Assembly: GCA_014654705.1 (NCBI GenBank)
Contig: JACVZY010000095.1
Coordinates: forward strand, 122,984 to 186,983
Direction: 5' to 3'
Origin: Ignavibacteria bacterium
Lineage (GTDB): Bacteria; Bacteroidota; Ignavibacteria; Kapaibacteriales; UBA4661
Length of the DNA: 64,000 bases
Notes under the pieces: generated by a model
Told to the model about the DNA's origin: nothing
Seen by the model: only the letters and a program-made list of their open reading frames with translations
The model's database searches: none
Program-made: the position numbers and the translations under genes
In this document: positions 18,247 through 26,821 of the stretch, piece by piece
Numbering within the stretch: the first letter of the stretch is position 1
How the letters are laid out: each line of letters begins with the position of its first letter

Positions 18247-18666
18247 TTATGCCTCGTATTTTCTCCACACGCCAAGGACAGCGCCGGCAAGTGTGTAGTT
18301 GATAAAGTTCACGCCTTCATTGATAAGTGTCAGCATGAACGGGCGCAGATGAAACATATCCTTTGTCATGGACTCAAAAAAGACAAAACAGCCATAGAAC
18401 GAAACTGCATAGATAATGCCCTGAAGAGCAGTCTCCACGCGGATTTTCGTGAAGAGCCACGCCAACATAAAACAAAAGAGTGCGGAAGTGATAATAGAAG
18501 AAAGGTATGCCAACGGGCTTGTTGCTGCAGCGATGTCTGCCACATTTTTCAAACCCGACAATTCTACCCATCTATCACCCGCCAAACTATACCACGCCAC
18601 GTTGGTAAGTTGAAAAGCTACTGCCAAAACAGCAATCGCTACGAAGTTGATTTTTAATGCTTTCAT
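18247..18666 (-). CDS. DUF1761 four-helix membrane protein
   Basis: A 139-residue integral membrane protein with four predicted helices. The first contains the family-type stretch VAIAVLAVAFQLTNVAWYSL (about residues 9-28), and the last begins FINYTLAGAVLGVW. The function of DUF1761 proteins is unknown. The ATG at 18666 is preceded by a clear Shine-Dalgarno (TAGGAG, about 8 bases upstream), which is unusual in this window. It leads a three-gene run with the AlkD and VOC genes and is divergent from the xylanase. Confidence 0.8.
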   Translation of the reverse strand: MKALKINFVAIAVLAVAFQLTNVAWYSLAGDRWVELSGLKNVADIAAATSPLAYLSSIITSALFCFMLAWLFTKIRVETALQGIIYAVSFYGCFVFFESMTKDMFHLRPFMLTLINEGVNFINYTLAGAVLGVWRKYEA

Positions 18667-18730
18667 GCTCTTTACTCCTACCGATAAATAATATAAGAAT
18701 GATTTACATAAACAAAATTACGGATGTCTG

Positions 18731-18748
18731 CTGACAACAGTATGTCAG
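18731..18748. promoter_or_regulatory. Operator-like dyad between divergent genes
   Basis: CTGACA and TGTCAG form a perfect 6-bp inverted repeat with a 6-base spacer, midway in the 175-base gap between the DUF1761 and xylanase starts. It has the size of a dimeric repressor site. No second copy was noticed in the window. Confidence 0.3.
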
Positions 18749-18841
18749 GAGTTTTTTTGCGGTAAAGTTTTTTTTAAGAAAAATCGTATTTTACACCATC
18801 ATCTCACGTGCATAATTGCACCTCATTTTTCAATATGCGTT

Positions 18842-20239
18842 ATGCTCAGTCGCCGCTCTTTTCTGCACCATATCGCCGCAGGCGCTGCTGCTAGTTTTGT
18901 TGCTACACCAATGCTCGACCAAACTCTTCATGCACAAACAAATGGTTTGCGCTATCTCGCCACGGCGAAAAATATGTTTTTTGGCGCAGCAACAACCGAA
19001 GACCGCCTCAGAACTGATTTGTCCTATCGTCAGGCCGTGCTAAACGAGTGTGGTATTCTGACGGCAGAATATGAAATGAAGTGGGATAGGTTGCGTCCGA
19101 CGGCAAGCACCTATAATTTCGTTGACTCGGACTATATTGTCAATTTCGCCCGTCAAAATGGTATGCTCGTGCACGGGCACACACTCTGTTGGCATCGGGC
19201 ACTTCCCAGTTGGTTTTCTGGCACAGTCAATCGCAACAACGCCGAGCAATTTCTCCGCGACCATATCAAAGCAGTCGTTGGGCGCTACAAAGGGCAAGTA
19301 TATTCGTGGGATGTTGTCAATGAAGTAATACAGCCAAGTGATAATACTCCCAATAAACTCCGCAATAGCCCTTGGTATCAGTTTCTTGGGGAAAATTATA
19401 TTGAAATTGCTTTTCGTGCTGCTGCCGAAGCAGACTCCGCAGCACTACTGGTGTACAACGAATATGATGTAGAATTTGATGATACTGCCCGCACCGATGC
19501 GATTTTGAGCCTCCTCAAACGGCTTCAGGCAAAGCGCGTCCCTATTCATGCACTTGGCATACAAGCACACATACGCTCAGCAGACGCACAAAAATTTAGT
19601 GCAACTATGAGTACATTTAGGAAATTTCTGAACGACGTGGCAGCGCTGGGGCTGAAAATTATTATTACGGAATTTGACTGTGATGACCGCTCTCTGCCCT
19701 CGAACACGCAACAGCGTGATGAAGGCGTTGCAAAGATGTATGGTGATTATTGCTCAGTTGTGATGAATAATCCTGCTGTCATTGGCTTCATTACATGGGG
19801 TATAAGCGATAAATATACTAATCTGAACACCACCGCAGCACGAACAGACCGCCAGCCGCAACGCCCACTACCACTTGACAGCGCCATGCAGCGCAAAAGT
19901 GCGTGGTATGCTCTGGAATGGTGGTTTCTCAACACAAGTACACGACCACGCTTGATTACAGGTCTCGCGGAGTATTCCCCATTGAAAACCCTTGAATGTG
20001 CTCCGAATCCGGCGTCTTCGCAGACTGTGCTTCGTTTTCAGGTGGAGCGTGCGGTTCATTTACGATTAAGTCTTGTAGATGCTATCGGGCGAGAGATTGC
20101 AGAACTTGGCGATGAGCTTTTTGCTGAAGGAGAGCATCAGCGTATGGTGGATCTAGCGAATGTGGCGCAAGGCGTGTATTGGTGTGTACTGCATTCTGCT
20201 ACGGATCGGTCAACGGTGCAGATTGCGGTACAACGGTAA
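18842..20239 (+). CDS. Endo-1,4-beta-xylanase, GH10, with Tat signal and T9SS sorting domain
   Basis: A 465-residue secreted glycoside hydrolase. Residues 1-31 form a twin-arginine signal (SRRSFLHHIAAGAAASF, with AQ near the cleavage site). The GH10 barrel covers about 40-375, with HTLCWHRALPSW, acid/base E161 in WDVVNE and nucleophile E277 in ITEFDCDD, both in the canonical positions for retaining xylan hydrolysis. The last 80 residues (ECAPNPASSQTVLRFQVE to TVQIAVQR) are a T9SS type A sorting domain. It would thus be exported folded by Tat and then moved across the outer membrane by T9SS (inference). TatA and TatB-like genes are at 37690-38328. No other xylan genes are adjacent. It converges with the chemoreceptor, leaving 24 bases. 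Confidence 0.93.
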   Translation: MLSRRSFLHHIAAGAAASFVATPMLDQTLHAQTNGLRYLATAKNMFFGAATTEDRLRTDLSYRQAVLNECGILTAEYEMKWDRLRPTASTYNFVDSDYIVNFARQNGMLVHGHTLCWHRALPSWFSGTVNRNNAEQFLRDHIKAVVGRYKGQVYSWDVVNEVIQPSDNTPNKLRNSPWYQFLGENYIEIAFRAAAEADSAALLVYNEYDVEFDDTARTDAILSLLKRLQAKRVPIHALGIQAHIRSADAQKFSATMSTFRKFLNDVAALGLKIIITEFDCDDRSLPSNTQQRDEGVAKMYGDYCSVVMNNPAVIGFITWGISDKYTNLNTTAARTDRQPQRPLPLDSAMQRKSAWYALEWWFLNTSTRPRLITGLAEYSPLKTLECAPNPASSQTVLRFQVERAVHLRLSLVDAIGREIAELGDELFAEGEHQRMVDLANVAQGVYWCVLHSATDRSTVQIAVQR

Positions 20240-20263
20240 AATCCACTCTTGTCAGTATTTCTT

Positions 20264-22057
20264 TTATACCTTAAAGTTCTCAATGGATTGTAGTAATTGG
20301 TCTTTCGACTGACTCAGTTCGCTTGCGCCTTGTGCAGTAGCGGCAGTCAGTTCGGAAGATTGGCGGGTAACGCGCTTGATGTCGTTGATAATATCTGCCA
20401 TGCTGTCGCTTCGTTTGGTCAGGCTTTGGCTCATTGTCGCAAGAGCATTGATATTCTCCGCTACTCCCGCGGTGCGTGTAATAATGCGCTCCAGAGCGTC
20501 GGATGCTTTTGCCGCAGCCATTTTGCCCTGTTCAACGTTTTGAACACTTGCTTGCATAGATTTCACAACCTGTTGCGTGTCGCGCTGAATTTGGGTAATC
20601 GTCGCAGAGATTTCTTTGGTTGCTGTTTGTGTGCGCTCGGCGAGTTTGCGAACTTCGTCGGCAACAACCGCAAAGCCTCGTCCTTGCTCACCTGCGCGGG
20701 CAGCTTCTATAGCGGCGTTCAGTGCCAAAAGGTTCGTCTGGTCAGCAATTTCGGCAATGACGCGAATAATTGCCCCAATTTGCTTGCTGCTTTGACCCAG
20801 GGCTTGTACGGTTTCTACTGATTGCCCCACAACTTCGCTAATTGCATTCATCCCTGTAATTGCCTCTCGCACGACGTTACCGCCCTGCTGAGCGTCGTTA
20901 CTGGCTTCGGTAGATTCACGCGCAGCACCGATAGCTTGGTCGGAACTTTCCTCAATAATGCTGACCATACTGCCGATTTCTTTCGAGATACGATGCACCT
21001 GTATCATCTGATTTTGTGCGCCGTCTGCCATTTCCGCCGAGTGTGAGGAGATTGCCGCACTGATATCCGCAGTAGCATGAGCAGCATGGATGACATCTTC
21101 AATAAGCTGGCGGATATTGGCGGTAGCATTATTAAAACCAATAGAAATCTTGTTCATCACGTCATCTTGGGCGTTGTTTATCGGTAATTGAACCGAAATA
21201 TCGCCACTTGCCAGATACTCCATTGCTTGCAAAATACGGTTTGCTGATTCTTGAAGGTACTCTTGTTGCTCTTGCAATGCACGGCGAGCGCCCTCTGCTT
21301 TGCGTGCCATATCCTCCGCGCGTGAGGTTTTTTCCATATGGTCAATGGCTCGTTTAATGTTTTGCACCATCCCGTTAAATGCCGTAGCAAGCACTTCCAC
21401 TTCGTCTCTGGTATTAATCTTCACGGTGGCTTCAAAATTACCTAATGATACTTGCTCCGCAGCACGAGAAAGCGTTTTGAGCGGGCGCACAATGCGAGCG
21501 CTCAACAGTAACACGACGACACCACCAATCACCAAAATTCCAACGCCAATACCAATTGCAATCATACGGCTCTCTGCCGCGTCATTACTGAGGTCGGCAA
21601 GGCTTATCCCTACAATCACTTTTCCGCTCGTGTTGCCCTGATACACCACAGGCTCGGCATACAGCGCAATGCCGTTTGCCTCGACTACTTGCTTGTCCGT
21701 CGATTTGAGAAGAATTTTAATATTATCCTGCAATGTTTTATAGGTATTATCAGGCTTATACGACGCAATTTCCAACCCCGCAGTGCTAAAGACCGCAGCA
21801 AATTTAACGCCCGTCAGTGTCGGTAATACCTCCAGCGTAGCCTGGACGGCAGCGGCATCATCAAACGCCATTCCGGTTGAGGAGTTGAACGCAATCATTT
21901 GTGCCGTTACGCGGACTTTTTCTTGAAGATATTTGGTCATCTGTGCTTTCTGCCGAAGCGGAAAGAACATCGCTATAAAGCCTCCAATACCAAGCAGTAA
22001 GACCAAAACAAGAGAAACCAATTTTTGTTGAATACCAAAACGTGGTTGTTGTGCCAT
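20264..22057 (-). CDS. Methyl-accepting chemotaxis protein with CHASE8 periplasmic domain
   Basis: A 597-residue receptor. TM1 at about 12-32; a periplasmic domain of about 130 residues with the CHASE8-type pattern [22 protein letters not shown]2 at about 165-188 ([20 protein letters not shown]). HAMP follows ([20 protein letters not shown]), then a second HAMP-like segment near 275-325, and a methyl-accepting domain with the hairpin tip [20 protein letters not shown]. It would signal to CheA through CheW; none are in the window. The frame starts 21 codons upstream, but the ATG at 22057 gives the usual short cytoplasmic N-terminus. It is clearly related to the receptor at 29574 but lacks adjacent YfiR or receptor genes. 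Confidence 0.9.
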   Translation of the reverse strand: MAQQPRFGIQQKLVSLVLVLLLGIGGFIAMFFPLRQKAQMTKYLQEKVRVTAQMIAFNSSTGMAFDDAAAVQATLEVLPTLTGVKFAAVFSTAGLEIASYKPDNTYKTLQDNIKILLKSTDKQVVEANGIALYAEPVVYQGNTSGKVIVGISLADLSNDAAESRMIAIGIGVGILVIGGVVVLLLSARIVRPLKTLSRAAEQVSLGNFEATVKINTRDEVEVLATAFNGMVQNIKRAIDHMEKTSRAEDMARKAEGARRALQEQQEYLQESANRILQAMEYLASGDISVQLPINNAQDDVMNKISIGFNNATANIRQLIEDVIHAAHATADISAAISSHSAEMADGAQNQMIQVHRISKEIGSMVSIIEESSDQAIGAARESTEASNDAQQGGNVVREAITGMNAISEVVGQSVETVQALGQSSKQIGAIIRVIAEIADQTNLLALNAAIEAARAGEQGRGFAVVADEVRKLAERTQTATKEISATITQIQRDTQQVVKSMQASVQNVEQGKMAAAKASDALERIITRTAGVAENINALATMSQSLTKRSDSMADIINDIKRVTRQSSELTAATAQGASELSQSKDQLLQSIENFKV

Positions 22058-22409
22058 AGTCGGAGTGGTATAAGCAGCATAAGTGAGAGAATCTATGCTG
22101 CGATGTGAATAATTCGTCAACTTACAGCGTCATGCTGCACGATTACTCCACAATTATGAAATCTTGGTATTTGAATTATGAAATTTGGTACTTGTGAGGT
22201 TTTTTGAAGTCCAGTATTTTGAGCAGTATCAAAGACGGGGTTTTACCGTCTTGCCTCGTTATGATTCCTTGAGACCTGCACAAGCAAGCAGTTACAACTA
22301 AGTTTTGCAGAATGAGATACAAGAAAACGTAAATACAATATCTCAACGCAATCACGAATTTGCATAATTTTACCGACAAATCCTTACCTTACTCACTATT
22401 TTTTTCGCC
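22058..22409. other. Divergent intergenic region with a tandem 22/21-bp repeat
   Basis: No gene is supported in these 352 bases between the chemoreceptor and the lipoprotein. It holds a tandem direct repeat at 22152-22173 and 22174-22194 (core AATTATGAAAT then TTGGTAYTTG, one base shorter in copy two). A short hairpin lies at 22232-22252 (AAGACGG paired with CCGTCTT). An ORF of 67 codons on the minus strand here looks random. The repeat may be a regulator site for either divergent gene. Confidence 0.5.
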
Positions 22410-23498
22410 ATGAAACATTTCTTTTTGTCAATATTACCTGCACGTCGGGTGGTGTTCGCACTGCTCACACTTGGTCTCGTGATGTGTTTTGCTCTTGAGG
22501 GCTGCCGGAAGAAGCGTGGTGCTACGGGCGAATATGAATTCGGAACATCCACACCTGCGCAAAATATCTGGGTTGGATATTTTCACTTCGATGAATATGG
22601 TGGTGGCGACATTGGGGAAGCAAATCCTACGGCAATATTTGTTGGACACGTTCTCACCGTCCGGCAGTCCGGCGATTCTTTGCGGGCAAATCTCTCGGCG
22701 AATGGACCGCACCATTCCAGTGAACTTATTTGCAGCGTGAGCGAAAAGGACGACACGCTCAACGTTTATTTTCAGCGCTACGGTGAGAACCATGATTCAG
22801 TGACAGGGAAATATCAGATTGGAGCGCATTTATTCTCCCTTGTGCGAGACAAGTACACGCTCTACACGAAGTGGGATAGCTATAAACCTGTGCATATCCC
22901 CCTCACGCCCAAATTGCAAGGTAGTGTGTGCTTTATGAAAGAGAACGAAGACAATGTGCCCAATATTGACATTGAGCCATTTAGCGCATATTGGGCTGAA
23001 TACGTGCAAGCACTTACAACGCAAGACTCCGTTAAACTTGCCTACATGACCGCATTCCCGCTTGTGGGCAGTAATTACGTCCGCCCCGAAGGTGCATTGA
23101 CCGATATTGTGTCCAAGACAGATTTTATGATGAATTATCACGCCGTGCTTTTTCCGGCGCTGCGCAAAGTGCTACAAGTCAAGAAGGCAAGCGACTTTCA
23201 AGCCCGCCCCAAAACAGAAGATGACAATATCTATTTACCAAACGGTCTTGTGCCAGTCGGGGCGCAGCTTTACTGCCTGACGGTAACCTCCACAGAATTG
23301 AACAGATTTACAGAAATTGCTCCCGAGATGACAGACACAAAACAGCTCACAAAAGAGCAAGCTGAAATTCTTCGACGGAATAATAAAATTGCAAAAGAGC
23401 TGAACGCTGATTACAAGTGGGCGTTTTACGTAGCACGGCTGCAAGGGAAATATCGGGTTTGTTATGTCGGCGTTGCTCCGGGCGAAAATCCCTTGTAG
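22410..23498 (+). CDS. Uncharacterised lipoprotein
   Basis: A 362-residue protein. It has a signal sequence of about 30 residues ending in the lipobox LEGC (Cys at residue 32), so it is probably lipid-anchored. After the Cys comes a charged stretch, RKKRG. The N-terminal half looks beta-rich (NIWVGYFHFDEYGGGDIGEA, VLTVRQSGDSLRANLS); the C-terminal half (about 190-362) resembles a helical and beta accessory domain. No family is recognised. It is a single gene between divergent regulatory DNA and tRNA-His. The start at 22410 is the only ATG giving a complete lipoprotein signal. Confidence 0.7.
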   Translation: MKHFFLSILPARRVVFALLTLGLVMCFALEGCRKKRGATGEYEFGTSTPAQNIWVGYFHFDEYGGGDIGEANPTAIFVGHVLTVRQSGDSLRANLSANGPHHSSELICSVSEKDDTLNVYFQRYGENHDSVTGKYQIGAHLFSLVRDKYTLYTKWDSYKPVHIPLTPKLQGSVCFMKENEDNVPNIDIEPFSAYWAEYVQALTTQDSVKLAYMTAFPLVGSNYVRPEGALTDIVSKTDFMMNYHAVLFPALRKVLQVKKASDFQARPKTEDDNIYLPNGLVPVGAQLYCLTVTSTELNRFTEIAPEMTDTKQLTKEQAEILRRNNKIAKELNADYKWAFYVARLQGKYRVCYVGVAPGENPL

Positions 23499-23613
23499 AA
23501 TCCCCTTGTAAAAAGCTACTTGCAGGGATACACAAAAAGTTCTTGGAAATCCGCTTGCCTTGCTGTAAATTAGTTGTTCTTTTTAAGGCTAGTTAATTTG
23601 CATTAATAATCAT

Positions 23614-23687
23614 GGCGGGTGTAGCTCAGTTGGTAGAGCACCAGATTGTGGCTTTGGGTGCCGCGGGTTCAAGCCCCGTCACTCGCC
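23614..23687 (+). tRNA. tRNA-His (anticodon GTG)
   Basis: A complete cloverleaf with the extra 5' G (G-1) opposite C73 that marks tRNA-His. The acceptor stem GCGGGTG pairs with CACTCGC, including one G-U pair. D arm TAGCTCAGTTGGTAGAGC, anticodon GTG at 23648-23650, T arm GCGGGTTCAAGCCCCGT. The 3' CCA is not encoded and must be added. A strong terminator follows. Confidence 0.97.
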
Positions 23688-23728
23688 CTTTGAGACGGCA
23701 ATACAATAGTCTTGCGAAAGAAAGAAAC

Positions 23729-23777
23729 GAAACGAGGTGTTCTGAAGCAAATGCACGGAACATCTCGTTTCTTTTTT
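23729..23777 (+). terminator. Rho-independent terminator after tRNA-His
   Basis: GAAACGAGGTGTT (23729-23741) pairs with AACATCTCGTTTC (23759-23771), 13 bp with one G-U pair, and is followed by six T residues. Confidence 0.85.
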
Positions 23778-23837
23778 GCATCTTGCGTCTCTTGTCCCCT
23801 TTGAGCTCCCGCTTTTTTACCACATTTTGTAGCGTTT

Positions 23838-24536
23838 ATGACAAACGGCACAGCACAACTTCATGACACGTTTCATGGCATAAAAAACATCATCTTTGAC
23901 CTAGGCGGCGTACTCTACAATGTGGACTACTCGCTGGTTGAAAAGGAATTTGCCACACTGCAAAAGCCCTCAAGCACCGAGTCTAAGGATAATACTTCTA
24001 CGCCGCATATTTCCTATACACGCCAAACACAGCCGGAGATATTCAGCAAGTATGAAATCGGGGCGGTTTCGACCACAGAATTTTGCGAAGGACTCCGAAA
24101 AGAATTGGGACTGGTGGGGAGTGACGAGGAACTATCCAAAGCATGGAACTCTATGTTGCTTGGTGTCTATCCCGGACGGAATGCGCTTATTTGGCGATTG
24201 AAGCAGCATTATAGCCTTGCTCTTCTGAGTAATACAAACGAAGCGCATATTGAACATGTCAAGCCTGAGTGTCAGGAGCTATTTTCGCTCTTTGAAAAAC
24301 TCTTTTATTCGTACCAAATGGGTCTGCGTAAGCCCGACACAGCTATTTTTAACGCCGTAGTCCAAACAATGCACTATGAGCCTTCGGAAACGCTCTTCAT
24401 TGATGATTCTCATCAGCATATCGAAGCTGCTCGTGCCTGCGGACTGCGTACACTCTGGCTTCAGCACCCTGACAGCCTTGAGCTGATAGTGGATTTGCTT
24501 GCGCCTGTCGCCGAGAAAGAAATTGTCAGCGAATAG
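23838..24536 (+). CDS. HAD-superfamily hydrolase, subfamily IA
   Basis: A 232-residue phosphatase-like protein with all four HAD motifs. Motif I is IIFDLGGVLYNVDY; the usual second Asp (DxD) is replaced by Gly, as in the epoxide-hydrolase-like/YihX branch. Motif II is LALLSNTNEAH; motif III is the Lys in GLRKPDTAIF; motif IV is ETLFIDDSHQHI. The cap is helical (about 20-105). YihX-like members dephosphorylate sugar phosphates, but the substrate here cannot be assigned. It is a single gene after tRNA-His, convergent with the helicase gene. Confidence 0.85.
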   Translation: MTNGTAQLHDTFHGIKNIIFDLGGVLYNVDYSLVEKEFATLQKPSSTESKDNTSTPHISYTRQTQPEIFSKYEIGAVSTTEFCEGLRKELGLVGSDEELSKAWNSMLLGVYPGRNALIWRLKQHYSLALLSNTNEAHIEHVKPECQELFSLFEKLFYSYQMGLRKPDTAIFNAVVQTMHYEPSETLFIDDSHQHIEAARACGLRTLWLQHPDSLELIVDLLAPVAEKEIVSE

Positions 24537-24617
24537 TAGTAGAGAGGACGGATGCAGAGTGCTTGGTAACGGTACCTGCGCCGTCGGTGCGCCATGACAA
24601 TGAGGACATAGCTCCTT

Positions 24618-26633
24618 TCACTCATCCGCCAAAAAGTACCGCTCGGCAAGCTCCTCGCCGATACCATCCAGAAAACGCGAGACCTTGCCCAATACCATAC
24701 CGCTTTCTCTATCGAAGATGTTGATAGGATAGCTAATGAATAGCCGTTCCTTTGCTCGTGTACACGCCACGTAGAAAAGACGGCGCTCTTCCTCAAGATT
24801 ATCTTCCGATTCAAACGCTCGCACAGGCGGGAAGCGCCCGTCCAGTGCCCAAAGTATGAATACTACACCCCATTCCAAGCCCTTCGCAGAGTGAATTGTG
24901 GAGAGCGTCAGAAACTCCGTCTCGCTTCCAGTCGCTGCAACATCCTCGACGGATTCCGTTGGTGGTTCGATTGCCATATCCGCCAGAAGTGCAGGCACAG
25001 AGCGGTATCGCTCGGCAATACTGCCCATTGTTTCGATGTCTTTGAGGCGTTTTTTGTAGTCGTCGTACTTTTTCTTCATCTGCGGGCGGTAGTAGTCAAT
25101 AATTTGCCAGACTTTTGTGCCGGGCGCTTCATTGCTTTCTTCCAGCCGTGCCAGCAGCGAAAAAAGCATTTTGATTTGCTCGTCGCCCCGCGCAATTTCC
25201 TTGAGGTTGTGAGTGTTTTGGAGCGTGACTGTGCCGCTCACCAGTGCCTCTATCACTTTATTCGCCGTTCGCGGTCCTACGCCCTCGAGAAGGAGCAAAA
25301 TTCTATTCCAACTCACCGCATCTTTAGGATTGACCAGCACCCGCAAATGCGCTATCACGTCCTTCACGTGCGATGTTTCGATGAATTTGAAGCCGCCGAA
25401 TTTTTGGTAGGGAATGTTTGCGCGGTTAAGTTCAATTTCGAGGTCAAACGAGTGAAAACCGGAGCGCATCAGAACAGCAATATCGTCCAGTGGCAAGCCC
25501 GCCTCGCGGTATTCCAAGACTTGCTGCACGATAAATTGTGATTGCTGCTGCTCGTTTTCTGCCTGCACAATCGCCGGGAAGGTGCTTCCTGACTTGCGCG
25601 AAAAGAGTTCTTTGTCAAATCGGTAGGTGGCGCGGCGTATGATTTCGTTGGTCAAACTTAAAATCGGCTGCGTGGAGCGGTAGTTTTCTTCTAGCTTGAC
25701 GACGCGGCAGTTTCGGAAAGCATCGGGGAAACGCATGATATTCTCAAAATTTGCACCGCGAAAGGCATAAATACTTTGTGCGTCGTCGCCGACAGCCATC
25801 ACATTTTCGTGCAGCGCTGAGAGCGTCAGTACGATTTCATGCTGGAGTGCATTGGTGTCCTGATACTCGTCCACCATCACGTAGCGGTATTTTTGTTGTA
25901 CATCCCGCTTAACATCCGGGTTGGTACGCATAAGGTTCAGAAAAACTACGAGTAAATCATCATAATCCATCAAATTATGTTTGCGCTTGTAAAAGCCATA
26001 AAGATCCCACAAATGCTTGATGTCGTCGGTATCGTCGGTAAATTGTGGATAGTCTTTTTTGACGACTGCTTCGACGGTCATTTGACAATTCGCCGCGGTG
26101 CTGAATATGCTCAAAAGTGTGTTTTTGCGAGGGAAGCGGCGTTTTTTATCTTTACTTTTGCTCGATTCTACAAACTGCGAACGCAGCAAATTCACGACAT
26201 CCTCAGCGTCCGATTGGTCTAGTACGCTGAAATTAGTGTCATAGCCAAGCGGCGTCAGCATTTTCGATGCACGGCGCAAGTACCCATGAGCAAATGAATG
26301 AAATGTTCCGCCGGAAACCGCTTCACATCTGCCGTCCAGTAAATGCGATGCACGGCGGAGCATCTCGGCAGCAGCTTTCCGAGTAAATGTAAGCAACAGA
26401 ATTGATTCAGGCGGAATGCGGTCTTCAATAAGCCTTGCCACGCGGTATATCAGCGTTCGTGTCTTGCCCGTGCCCGCACCTGCTACCACCAGTACAGCGC
26501 CCGTGTCGTGCATAACCGCTTGAAGCTGCTCGGTATTGAGTTCGTCGGCATAGCGGATTTTGTAGGATTCAAGCGAACGCACCGCATTGCCGGCGCTATC
26601 GAGTACGGCTTTTTTGAGAACAAGTTTTTTCAT
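24618..26633 (-). CDS. UvrD/PcrA-like superfamily 1A DNA helicase
   Basis: A 671-residue 3'-5' helicase of the UvrD/Rep/PcrA group. Q-motif LNTEQLQAV (about 32-40), Walker A AGAGTGKT (51-58), motif Ia LLLTFTRKAAAEM, motif II MVDEYQDTN, motif III GDDAQSIYAFRGA, motif IV KLEENYRSTQPIL, motif V STIHSAKGLEW, motif VI RRLFYVACTRAKERL. All catalytic motifs are intact. It is slightly shorter than typical UvrD (about 720), lacking much of the C-terminal tail. The role may be repair or replication restart. ATG at 26633; the first 30 residues are an extension ahead of the Q motif. Confidence 0.93.
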   Translation of the reverse strand: MKKLVLKKAVLDSAGNAVRSLESYKIRYADELNTEQLQAVMHDTGAVLVVAGAGTGKTRTLIYRVARLIEDRIPPESILLLTFTRKAAAEMLRRASHLLDGRCEAVSGGTFHSFAHGYLRRASKMLTPLGYDTNFSVLDQSDAEDVVNLLRSQFVESSKSKDKKRRFPRKNTLLSIFSTAANCQMTVEAVVKKDYPQFTDDTDDIKHLWDLYGFYKRKHNLMDYDDLLVVFLNLMRTNPDVKRDVQQKYRYVMVDEYQDTNALQHEIVLTLSALHENVMAVGDDAQSIYAFRGANFENIMRFPDAFRNCRVVKLEENYRSTQPILSLTNEIIRRATYRFDKELFSRKSGSTFPAIVQAENEQQQSQFIVQQVLEYREAGLPLDDIAVLMRSGFHSFDLEIELNRANIPYQKFGGFKFIETSHVKDVIAHLRVLVNPKDAVSWNRILLLLEGVGPRTANKVIEALVSGTVTLQNTHNLKEIARGDEQIKMLFSLLARLEESNEAPGTKVWQIIDYYRPQMKKKYDDYKKRLKDIETMGSIAERYRSVPALLADMAIEPPTESVEDVAATGSETEFLTLSTIHSAKGLEWGVVFILWALDGRFPPVRAFESEDNLEEERRLFYVACTRAKERLFISYPINIFDRESGMVLGKVSRFLDGIGEELAERYFLADE

Positions 26634-26821
26634 GGAAATGGTTTTTGCGTAGTTGTGCTATGAATTGTATTTTACGGCACATTTCCTGCAAATTCGCGTC
26701 AAGCATCGTGTAAACACAGCAAAATCAAGCCCAAGCGCGCATATTGGGGTAAGAAGAAATACTCTTCCCTTGCAGTAAATATAACACATTATCACGGTTC
26801 ATCACGATTTTTCCAAGATAT

